Part shown: positions 54,253 through 64,000 of the stretch, one piece after another
Layout of the letters: every line of letters starts with the position of its first letter
How positions within the stretch are numbered: the stretch's first letter is position 1
Translations under genes and position numbers: made by a program
The notes under the pieces: generated by a model
Seen by the model: the letters and a program-made list of their open reading frames with translations, nothing else
Databases searched by the model: none
What the model was told of the DNA's origin: nothing
From: Aplidium turbinatum
Lineage: Eukaryota; Chordata; Ascidiacea; Aplousobranchia; Polyclinidae
Direction of reading: 5' to 3'
NCBI GenBank assembly: GCA_918807975.1
Contig: OU964919.1
Location: forward strand, 12,604,001-12,668,000
DNA: 64,000 nucleotides

Positions 54253-55196
54253 CAGTGGCGGCTCGTGATCTCAAAACATGGGGGGGCTGCATCAACCAGT
54301 AGGCTAACCTAATATAAATAACTATAAACCTGTACCGGACTGAGTTATAAATGCACTGAGTTAGGGTTAGTAAAACAGTAACATGTTCTTTTAATTGGCT
54401 GTCGTTTAATGTTTTTATCATTTAAAGTAAACTTTTGATAATGGCTTGAATTTGGTCAAGTTTAGGTGGTCACCAGATGGGGCTAGTACTATTTTGGGAC
54501 TTAGTATTAACTTAGTTGGTTAGATCTATGCTTGTGCTTTCCAACGATAGCAAATTTGTTGAAATTGAACAACAAATGAATAAATGGGAGACAATTTCCT
54601 TCAGGTGTTTTTCAGTGCATTTCCACCCCGTACTTCCTCCTTTATAATAGTCCATTCCAACGTGTGTGACGTATGCTGACGTCATCATCCCAAAAGGACA
54701 AGAGCACCAATAATTACAGTAATTGGCTTTACTTCACATCAAAACTAGTCTGTCTCAGTGACTTCTCAAAACACAGATCAAGTAAAGTAACCTACGATCC
54801 CTTCACCTAATCACCGATAGCTTCCACACGCTTACCCTAAAGATTTACGAGAACCAAAGTTGGAATCCCTGACCAGGGTCTGTTCTATTTGCAGTCCCTA
54901 CAGCGCTTGTTCAGAGACGCTAGAAAACCTTTTTCTGAAAAACCTACGTCATAAAAAAAGAACAAGCAACACCGGACCTGCAGAACTTGCAGACCCAGAG
55001 TTGCCAATTAATTTTTGTAACACAAATTTTTTTTTATAACAAAAAAAATTAATATTAAGAGTTTTTTTAATTCTTCAAGCAAAATAAATTTAAAAAAAAA
55101 CATGGCAAAAATATCTATATGTAATATAATTCACATATGCACAAAAATGTTGGGGGGGGCTGCAGTCCCGCAGTCCCTTATGACGAGCCGCCACTG
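54253..55196. mobile_element. hAT-like element, 944 bp (CAGTGGCGGCTCGTGA ends)
   Basis: CAGTGGCGGCTCGTGA and TGACGAGCCGCCACTG are inverted repeats; the 8-bp duplication TCGATAAC is exact (54245-54252, 55197-55204). G runs with GGGGGGGCTGCA lie just inside each end. Non-autonomous. Confidence 0.92.
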
Positions 55197-55204
55197 TCGA
55201 TAAC

Positions 55205-55803
55205 AATGATTGCTACGCGGTAATATGTGTTGAAATAAACACACGTTTTTGACAATTGCATATAGCGAAAAATTGAAAATTACTCACAGTACGGTAGCTT
55301 AAATTAGTCATAAAGGGTAACCACAGTAGAATTAACAGAAATACAGCATTGCAGAATTCAATACACACATCGTTATAAAAAAAATTACCAATCTTTTAAA
55401 AAAAAAACACAAACTGCAAAAACCACATCACATGCGACATGTGATAAAAAAATTATTTCACTCATTGCTTATGCTGAAGATACCGCTATTAGGGTAGCAA
55501 AAGCTATGTCAATAATTGCACAAGTTACCGAACTGGCTGCTTTTGTTTGCTTTAACGAAGTCTTTTAACCTGCCGAGATCATATTAATGTCTGGAAATTG
55601 GATGACCGAAAGAAACATTGTTCTCTCACACTGCAGCAACCCTTTCAACGACTCTGCCACAAATTAAACATCGCTTCTTGTATCCCCTTCCAATAACTGA
55701 AATGGCTCATGATGACAGCTGAAAACAAAACCAAAATGAGTATAGTATAGACTTAGAATAGTTACGAGCATGTTTGCAGAGTTTTTGCCCATGGTTTGAA
55801 AGT
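55205..55803. other. No recognised feature
   Basis: AT-rich; downstream side of the possible - strand gene. Nothing identifiable. Confidence 0.3.
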
Positions 55804-58800
55804 TTAGGGGCCTGCAATCTTGATAATCATTTGAGAGGATCTGTCACCACAAAAAGGTTTGAAAACCCCTGAAAGCAGCGATGGATATGTACGTACATTT
55901 GCTTCGTCGGGTCTAGTATACATTACAAGTTTACCAGGATAATAGTCGCTAATCACTGTTTTTGCATGAAACAAAAGTGCTTTATGAATAATTATAGGCG
56001 GTCTGCTAGACCCTACAAAATCTAAAAATACGAAGCATGTCAGTTTAAAATTAAATTTAAAAAAGATTTCACAATAGCTATCGTAGCCTACTCCTGAAAT
56101 TATAATTTTAAAAAGCTTATTTTTACCTTTAACATAGGACCACAGAATAATGATGACCAACAAAGGATCGTGATTGACAAAAAGTGACTCTGATATCCAA
56201 TACCCGAACGTTAAAGGAACAATTCCCCGACCATAAATCAACATGGTTGTTTTTGGTGATAACCTGATGGAAGCTGATGTCCATTTCCGTAAAATGTGAT
56301 CATTCCCTTTAAAAATACTTGCGTTGATCAGCAAAACCAAGACGCATTACAAAAGAAAGTTACAGTAGAAAGACTCTTGGCATTGACAATTACCATGCAC
56401 TCTTTCAGCATGGGAGGTAAGATATTCAAATGGAGAGTCAATTCTTGCACGGTACTGAAACATGGAGTATACGATTCAGTAGCCTACTACTTTTTCATCT
56501 GTGCTAAATCTGAGATATACAGTTTATCCACCATACACATAGAATATGTGCAGTAGCCTACATTCACGCTTTGGTCGAATTTTACCTTTTACTGTATATC
56601 CAAATTAACAAAACAACAACTTTCCGACACCTGCATTAACCACATCAGATGGGCGAATACGATTAGAGTCGGTTAGATATTCCATCTTGCCTTGAAGTAC
56701 GTTTACTGATGCGTTCATATGATGCCGGCCTGCAAGAATATAAAAACAAAACTTTTCATTACGTAAATATTTTTGAAACAAAGCTTGCAAGTTTTACATG
56801 CAATCGGTGGCTTAGTGGTTAGTGCGCCCGCCTCTGAATATGTAGGCTTGGGTTCGATACCTTGTCGGGTCAAACCAAAGACTTTTAAAAAATGATACTG
56901 AATCTAATTCCTGCTTGGCACTGAGCAAAGGGAGCAAGTCTTTTAGGCGCAGACAGTTAGGCACTGGTCTAATAGGCGCGCACACTGTGACGTCTGGATA
57001 TTTAGGCGCGGAGCACTGTGGCGCCCGGTCATTTAGGTGCTATTCCTAGTAAAGTCTGCAGATTGTATCAGCTTGGCAGCTTGCCAGAAAATTATATCAT
57101 GGCTTCCGTGAGTGAAGCTGCTTAAACCGGCAATGCTTTTCACACAAATTTGTTGTTAGTCCAGGTTTGCGTTGGTGAAAGCTTTATCAACATGGGCTTA
57201 TATGCAGGGCAATTGGAGCAGTAGACTACCTGATCTCCACAGGACACGTACTTCTGGAGTAGCAAATTACCAAACTTTTACCGGAATAGTACCTAAACGA
57301 CCGGGCGCCACAGTGCTCTGCGCCTAAATATCCAGACGCCACAGTGTGCGCGCCTATTAGACCAGCGCCTAACTGTCTGCGCCTAAAAGACGTGGACCCC
57401 TGAGCAAGTGGAGTGGATTCGGGTAATAATGTACTCAGTTGCGCCTCTATACGGCTGCATTGACACTGTCTGCTTTGTAAAGCGCTGAGGAGCACCGCAT
57501 TTTGCGATGGATACAGCGCTATATAAAAACTAACATTATTATTATTATTATCTATTTATGTAATGTGCGGTAAGCTCCACAAAGTAAATGCTAATAGCTA
57601 GCCCACGTTTGGGTAATCTAAACATGCACTTTGACGATTTTCACACCATCGTTTCTGAATAATTATCAGTGAAGGACAAGCATAAATAACAAGTGAACTT
57701 CACAATATGCATAGTGAAAGCTCATGCATTTTGCCATACCAAATCAGTATCATACAAATGAAATTTCATACTAGTTACATTATAAAAAATAAAAGAGTTT
57801 GCAGGAAAGAAAAAGAGACCTATTCTATGCTGTACAATACACTGCGATCACAGATGCGATACAACAAAAAGCAGCAAAGGGACATAATAGTCTTCGAGTC
57901 AGCTGCTCCCCTTATTCGGTATGCCATCAAGTGTCTTTGCCGAGACACAACCGCGTGCTCTGGAGCGGTGTAGAACCCACGTTCTTTCGTACGTCGCGCA
58001 GACGTTTTCACCACTCGGCTACGCAGCCGACAAATAAATGTAAAATTTAAAAAATTAGATAAACCCTGTTTGCAACGTGTAAGACTTTGAAATAATACTT
58101 TAAATTTTTAACTGAAACATGTATATTATTACAAACGAAGCAAGTAGGAAAAGAATAGTGCAAGATTTTTGGCAAACGATTTAAAAATGAAATTCGCTGA
58201 ACATATCTTGAGAGGATTCGCTGAACATATCTCGGCAGGACAGCTACACCACTTAGTTATTGAAAGTTAAGTGAAAGGAAAGAGGTGCAAGGGAAGGAGG
58301 CGAATTTGAGGAGATGATGTAAAACAGTGGGCTGACTTGTCAAACATCAGAGAAGCAAAAAATGAAGCGGGAGAATGTGATGCAGCCAACCTTCGGCTTG
58401 GAGACGGCATATGGTGACGATGAATATGTATAATTAAATAGTACTAAATTGTTTAAAATTACGCTTTATTTCAAAATGGGGTATGAGAAGAATGAAACTT
58501 GACATTTAGGTGAAAGCAATACCATTATAGTTACACTGTACCAGAAAAACCGGAAGTCTCCAACTCAGCATGATAAAGAACTAGGAGCTCTGTCAGTGAA
58601 GCATACAGCACATTGACATGACCGTGTAACCCTCCTGAAAACAACAGTAGTTTTTTTACTTGATTCAAAACGTAACCTTACAACATTCCTAGTAATGTAT
58701 GATCAAAAGGGGTATAAAAGTAATGCCTGTCACATTTTGCAGGTACTGTATTAATTAAGCTATTGCGATTATTTTGACAACTTCACTTACTCAAACCAGG

Positions 58801-59618
58801 GATATCTAAAGAAGGAGATACAAAGGCTTGCGTCTGATAATAAAATGCTTTTGTTTATTGTAAATAATCTATGTTTATCTTAAAATCAAACTTGGCAATG
58901 ATAGTACGGTAGTTTAATAAATCTTGTTATAACCTCCACTGCGCTATTAGCATCAGGCCTGGAAACTCACTGGATGCTCATGGTTACTAGTTAATTCAAC
59001 TACCTGTATATATACTTGCTTTACATCTAGCCTACTGCAAAGGCTTTGTAAAAAAAACTGTTTACTGGTACAGTAAGTTTTCAACTGTCTTTCTACACAA
59101 ATATTGTTTATATATGTTCTATGTAACATTTGCCAACTGTCTTTTGTAGAGTTCTGACTGTACAAGCTGCACTACAAAACTTTATGCAGTTTTAAAAAGA
59201 ACCACATGTTTAACGTGCTAAACTGCCGTCCTGATAGTGTCATGAGAACAAGGCAATCGCTGCGAGTCTTTGTATCCCCTTCTTTAGATATCCCTGAGTT
59301 AAACCTCTTCCATGGTGCACAACAAAATATTTTTACAATATATATACAAAACATATATTATATACAGCCTAAGCTTTTTTCATACAAGCAGTATTCTTGC
59401 CTATCAAATTTATTGACAGTTTGAATATTATCTCCAATATGTTATGGCAATAATTTTGTTTTAGTTTTGCTTTTCCACCACATTCTTACCAGTGTTGCTT
59501 GGAAGCCAATCGGGATCGTCATACCAAACATCCTCTGGATATAAATCAGAAAGTTTTGCAACTAACTCCTGAACATCAAAAACCCTTCCTGAAGTACAAT
59601 GATAAGCAATCTCAAATA
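55804..59618 (-). CDS. Possible unrecognised multi-exon gene (exon-like segments)
   Basis: Five segments on the - strand join in phase 1: 59618-59492 (VFEIAYHCTSGRVFDVQELV, then LYPEDVWYDDPDWLPSN, donor GTAAGA), 56729-56631 (RHHMNASVNVLQGKMEYLTD, then RIRPSDVVNA; strong acceptor after a T-rich run), about 56313-56132 (NDHILRKWTSASIRLSPKTT, then a hydrophobic LLVIIILW), about 56026-55938 (DFVGSSRPPIIIHKALLFHA, then SDYYP), and about 55871-55804 (VFKPFCGDRSSQMIIKIAGP, stop). The composition reads like real protein. I recognise no family. Weak points: the first segment has a poor acceptor, upstream exons are not found, and the last three segments also form one uninterrupted 178-codon frame, so the introns among them are uncertain. 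Could be a real low-expression gene or chance. Confidence 0.3.
56798..57552 (+). repeat. SINE-2, tRNA-derived, split by a MITE
   Basis: Head GGTGGCTTAGTGGTTAGTGC (A box) and GGTTCGATAC at 56851-56860 (B box). The body ends in GCGCTATATAAAAACTAAC and an (ATT)n tail at about 57530-57552. Interrupted by the 471-bp insertion 56929-57399. Its tail family also occurs at 40170-40300. Confidence 0.8.
56929..57399. mobile_element. Palindromic MITE, 471 bp, inside SINE-2
   Basis: Arms of about 115 bp (56929-57050 and 57285-57399) are inverted repeats with few differences, built of GGCGC words. CTGAGCAA is present on both sides (56921-56928, 57400-57407), an 8-bp duplication consistent with a hAT-like element, though the outermost bases of the arms are asymmetric. 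Confidence 0.85.
57890..58035 (-). repeat. SINE-3 copy, reversed
   Basis: The - strand reads GTAGCCGAGTGGTGAAAACG, then GGGTTCTACACCGCTCCAGA and GCACGCGGTTGTGTC, matching 53661-53760. Confidence 0.65.
58040..59475. other. No recognised feature
   Basis: AT-rich, no matched ends and no convincing exon. Confidence 0.3.
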
Positions 59619-59639
59619 CCTTGTCACCATGATTTTACA

Positions 59640-60960
59640 TACATCAACTTGTGAGCCAGGTCAAGTTTTTAAGGTTGGGTTTAAGATTAAATTTAAAACA
59701 TATTCAGCCAGATGTTAGCTTAAATATAGTAAGAATGCGCTTCTATGTAGCCCAGTATCCAATACAATAAACAAATATGTGTTGCCCCTAAAATTTACCA
59801 AGTAAACAACATCACCACAATCCTGTAACGGCACAGCTAAGTAGCCTACATTTAATCCCTTAAATCCGATCTTTAGTGCCAAGCAAAAATGAGAATCAAA
59901 ATCATTTTAAAACAGGTAAAACATTGGTAATTTTAAAACAAGTACATATGACTATACAAGATGTCGAATCTATAACCAACTTACAGACACCCTAACCACT
60001 GAGCAACCAAGCTAGTGTTTTTATATCTGATTGAGATTAGATTAACTTCATAATTTTTTGCACAACTTAATAAATACTTTGCCTATGCCAATTTCATTCA
60101 GTAAAAAAAATTGAACAGCTCTAATTTTGAAGTTAAATAACTTTTCCAGTTTAGACTGTGTTGAGGCTTACCGTATGTATTACAATGCAGATTAGGATCT
60201 GAAGTATATATAGAGCTATTTTAAAACTTTGACATCCCTCATATACACCAAGTTTATAGAAAATTACCAATAGCGCATTTTGTGATTACAGTTTTAATTC
60301 CAAACACCACTGTCATTCTGACGGATAACTTTGCGTAATCTGCCTAATAGAACAATCCATAAAAAAGGGCAATAAATAATGCGACGATAGCAACAATATG
60401 AAGACCCTGATAAAAGCACTTTTTGTTGACATATTTATTTTTATGCCGCTTAAAAGTCAGGATGCCATTTTTTTATTATATAAAAAAGTTTTTTAAAAAC
60501 GCAATTTGAAAACCAAAAATCAAGTCACATAGTTAGCGTAAAAAGATAAAACTTCAATTTGAAATAACATCATTGATAAACTGTCTTTTTTTTATATTTC
60601 TGTCAGAATAATTCCATTGCAAAATATATACAAATTTGTGAAGTTGCAATTACCTTGATGGTCGCAAATACTCAAATTGACCCTATATAGAATGGCTCTT
60701 AAAAAATGGTAAAGATTTTTCCTCACAATAATTTAGCATGTTTAAATAAAACCTTGCTGGCGTAAAAATGTCTTATCGAAAAAAAAATTTAACGCTACAT
60801 GGTACAGCTTCACACACTTAAAACAAATTGGAGTCTTCAACTCAGGTCTAGTTGAAGTCATTATTTGTTTTAAAATTTCAATCGGGCCAAATTCGGTAAT
60901 ATAATCCACACTAATGCTCAAAAGCCCTACAAGCTTACCCAAATGTTACTTTAAATAAAT
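59640..60960. other. No recognised feature
   Basis: AT-rich. A - strand stretch near 60940-60780 (VGLLSISVDYITEFGPIEIL) has mildly protein-like composition but no convincing splice sites. Confidence 0.3.
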
Positions 60961-60962
60961 GT

Positions 60963-61260
60963 CCGCCCCGTTAGCTCAGTGGTTACGCGACCGGCTCAAC
61001 ATCAAGCAGCGCTGGTTCTACTCTCGGGGTGTGTGCTTGAGCAAGGCATTTCAGGACTGCTCTCCATTCAGCGGCACCTAGTAAATGGAATAATTCCCCG
61101 GCAACAACACTTAAACAATCGGAAAACTTCACTCTGTCAATTTCGGTAACCGGCCCTGTGTCAAGAGCTTCTACAAGTATACGAAACTACCAGGAATAAC
61201 CAATCAAGTTCAAGGCTTTGACAGTCCGAGGATAAAGATTCAAAACCAAACCAACCAAAT
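60963..61260 (+). repeat. SINE-1, full length
   Basis: Head CCGTTAGCTCAGTGGTTACG (A box near 60968) and GCGCTGGTTCTACTCTC (B box), standard body, ending AAACCAAACCAACCAAA rather than CAATCAAT. Confidence 0.85.
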
Positions 61261-62311
61261 TCTGCTGAAGAAACTCTGGATTATTTAAAGTAACATATTT
61301 TAATCAGTGAGTTGGTTACTATGGTTAGCCTACATTTCTGATAAATAAGCTGGGTGTAACACATGTACCGTACCATTGTACCTGAATGTTTTCTTGCAAT
61401 GTCTTTGATATTCTTTACCTTGAAGACATAATTTGTATTTGGAAAACCTACATATTGACTATAAATTATAAAACCCAAGATGCTGTAGCACAATACTTTA
61501 AACAAAGCCATTTGAGTCTACTATCTAAGTGAAAATAAAGCTCAATACAAATACAAACAATCATTGGGCACTGTGCGATTGTGCCTCTCTTGAGTACAGA
61601 GTTGCCATCAACATGGATCTCAAAATAAGGACAACCGAAAAAATAAATTATGAACAAACCTTTGCATTTATACGAGCCATCAGCGATCACTTGCCATATT
61701 TTTTGCCAGAAAGTATCTGTTTCAGCAAGTCCTTGACTATATGAGCACTATACAGTCTTCAGACCAATGCAATAGTTTAGATTCTATCGGTTCTATCTAT
61801 TAAATTATAACCTGTTTTGCTTCCCAGCTTATGCTTCAATTGATTTTCATTTATCACTCTTAATCGCAAATGGGTCTACGAAGGAGCGTCAGACAACACA
61901 ATCATTGCATTGACGTAATATTGCTTTAAGTTAAATTGTAGTTACTGTTTGTTTTTGTTGCTTTTATACTGGTGTTTGCTTTTACTTTTCAGTTTGCAAC
62001 CTAGTTACCTAGCTGTGTTTTAGTGAAATAAACTTCTAATTGAGGAGTTGTTGTTGGTTTTACTACATTTTTCTATGTTTTAATTATGATTTATATCACC
62101 ACAGATCTCTCTGTTTGCTTTTTTTTGTGATGACACAAAATCTCGGCGCGAAAACATGCTTGAAAATGAGGACTCAAGTAAAAAACAAGGAGATTTCTTA
62201 GAAATAAAGACAATAAATTTGCCCCTGCAATTAAAATAATTATTTATCCACTGGCATAAACGTAGGTAACCAAAAAAGAAATTTTACAGGAGAGGAGAGG
62301 CAATAAGGAAG

Positions 62312-62530
62312 GTGTTCCGGACAATCTCTGTACAAATCAAACGCAGGGATCAAATGTCACATAAAACCGTTCAGGTCTACTAAATCTTGCCGTCTGACGT
62401 AAAGGACTGTTGCTAGAAATAAGCAAAGATTGCATCACCTTTGTCAAGCCTGTGAAACATTACATAATCGTTAAATCTTGAATTACGAGATATGGTGTAA
62501 GCCAAATTCAACAATTGTTTGAATAGTAAT
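62312..62530. repeat. 'GTGTTCCGGACAAT' repeat, copy 3 (partial)
   Basis: Matches the first 200 bp of copy 1 closely, including GTTAAATCTTGAATTACGAG and GATATGGTGTAAGCCAAAT, then breaks off. Confidence 0.75.
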
Positions 62531-62689
62531 AAAAGGTTTCTGCAGACTCTTAACCTCAGTTCTGGCTTCTCAGTGTTTTGGGAATTGCTAATCATAAATA
62601 ATTGTAGGATCCATGTAGAGGGATTCAACCAAACGTATAATCAATAAAAAATCAACCAGGTTTGGTTTGGTAACTACAAAAATTTATTG

Positions 62690-62727
62690 GTAGAGCTTCC
62701 GCCGCCGTAAAGGCGGCTTCATCAGTA
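62690..62727 (-). ncRNA. Degenerate hammerhead-like motif
   Basis: The - strand has CUGAUGA (62725-62719), a strong stem II GCCGCC/GGCGGC, but GGAAGC instead of GAAAC and no self-complementary stem III. Related in layout, not expected to cleave. Confidence 0.35.
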
Positions 62728-62749
62728 CTCTTATTCAAATAGAATCATT

Positions 62750-62925
62750 ATGAAATATTAAATATAATATTATTATATTATAACTTATTACATATAATAA
62801 TATATATGAATTATATTAAATATGAATAAATTAAATAATAAAATATGAATTATATATATTTATATTATAGCCTATGTATTAATATATATATAAATATAAT
62901 TATAATATATAATATACAGTGACGA
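62750..62925. repeat. AT-only low-complexity tract
   Basis: Almost pure A/T with TATATAAATA/TAATATTA words for about 170 bp. Confidence 0.8.
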
Positions 62926-64000
62926 TCGGTGAGGGAAAGCAAGGAAAGCAGTGCTTACCTGAGCAAAAACTATGCAAAATATAATGACTGAATTCTAGGT
63001 TTAACTTTTTATTATTTTTATCACGTCTATTTCAACTTGAAAATTACCGTACTATGTGTTCGTGACTAGAATTACTCGTAACGCTTGTGAGTAGTCTAAG
63101 TCCTCACCAAACCGCATGTCTTGCCTATAAATGCCAATTAACGCAAACGCTCCTGTCAGAAACAACCACTGAAGCTTCAAGGAAATCAACTTGCAAAGTT
63201 GCTTTCCCCACGTCCAAAAACGTCAAAAAACGCCTTCGTTTTATCCAATCCTCACTCGTTTTGCAAAACGTCACCAGCTGCTTAGCCAATCAGATGTGTT
63301 ATGGTTAGAGTTGCTTTTCCAGTGACGTCAATGCGTTCAATCGCTAGACTAACTGGTCATACGCACAGAATGGTCTCTTGTCACGGTACACAGCACAGCA
63401 TCATAATGCCGAAATAATACACCTTTCCCGCAGCCAACCAATGAAGCGTGACGTTGAAAACAAACCACTTCAAGAGCTGTGCAATCGTAGTAGTGAAGCA
63501 CAGTTTTTGAACGTTTTAATCGAACAATCGCTCATTTTAGTCGTATATTTTGTACTAAAAGTACTTTTTTGACTGAGTATCACAATTGAGATATTTATTT
63601 AAAAAAAAAATTTTGAATTTACTACTGGGCCTTAGCCCATGGGCCTAACTACCGCCGGCACAGCGCTATAACGAACTGCACAGGACCACTGAACAAAAGG
63701 ACCTCGCATTGATAAATTTTGTTTTAAAATATTTCAGTAACAACATAAAGTAGGTAGCCTAAGCGTGTTATCATTTCATTTAGAATCTACACTTATATTT
63801 TTTTCATGCAGCTTTTCCGTTTATTACTTGATGTTTTTGTCCTAGCTTACCCTATGCTTTTGGTCACTGCAGGTTTCTAGCCACTGTTTGTGTTTGGTTC
63901 GGCTTCTTTTGTTTTTATGGAATTAATATATTGAGACAGAATGAGACAGCATAGGCCGATGTATTTTTGGCAATTATTACTTTCTGTCGAAATAGGAATA
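62926..64000. other. No recognised gene to the window end
   Basis: Begins with CAGTGACGATCGGTGAGGG, which looks like a hAT-type end, but no partner was found in the window. The open frames here lack protein-like composition. Confidence 0.3.

Noticed and set aside
1-64000. CRISPR arrays, bacterial operons, rRNA genes
   Set aside because: None seen; the window is clearly animal-type genomic DNA with introns and eukaryotic repeats.

Overview
The window is eukaryotic genomic DNA: AT-rich, with spliced genes, GT-AG introns in all three phases and very dense transposon debris. The protein-level match of one 20-exon gene to vertebrate COG5, together with tRNA-derived SINEs, RTE-like LINE debris, Penelope-like debris, hammerhead-type ribozyme motifs and many hAT-like MITEs, points to an animal. 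An invertebrate deuterostome such as a tunicate is my best guess, but nothing here fixes the taxon.

Two host genes are well supported. COG5 (conserved oligomeric Golgi complex subunit 5) lies on the + strand at 31269-51495. All 20 coding exons can be read with consistent phases, giving 812 residues. On the - strand, 16231-11794 holds a four-exon gene for a small mucin-like single-pass membrane protein with signal peptide, Thr/Ser-rich stalk, SEA-like segment, transmembrane helix and short tail. A third, weaker set of exon-like segments on the - strand (59618-55804) could be an unrecognised gene.

Region by region: 1-11.8 kb is repeats (RTE-like LINE 3' half, SINEs, nested hAT MITEs, a hammerhead-ribozyme motif at 7.2 kb). 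11.8-16.2 kb is the mucin-like gene. 18-31 kb is a mosaic of hAT-like elements with clean 7-8 bp target duplications, a Penelope-like endonuclease fragment in an inverted arrangement, a U6 snRNA retrocopy inside a hAT element, and LINE fragments. 31.3-51.5 kb is COG5, whose introns hold a triple-nested hAT element (intron 1), foldback units with hammerhead-like cores (introns 2 and 13), a Mutator-like element with 9-bp target duplications (intron 5) and a 4.3-kb transposon with a decayed pogo/Tigger-type transposase (intron 16). 52-64 kb is again repeats, including a 130-bp tandem duplication and a palindromic MITE inside a SINE.

The most unusual theme is a set of seven hammerhead-ribozyme-like motifs at 7.2, 22.7, 34.9, 41.2, 42.5, 43.8 and 62.7 kb. 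At least five different cores keep a tiny self-complementary stem III, as in the minimal hammerheads of Penelope-like retroelements. One lies about 300 bp downstream of a Penelope-like endonuclease C-terminus.
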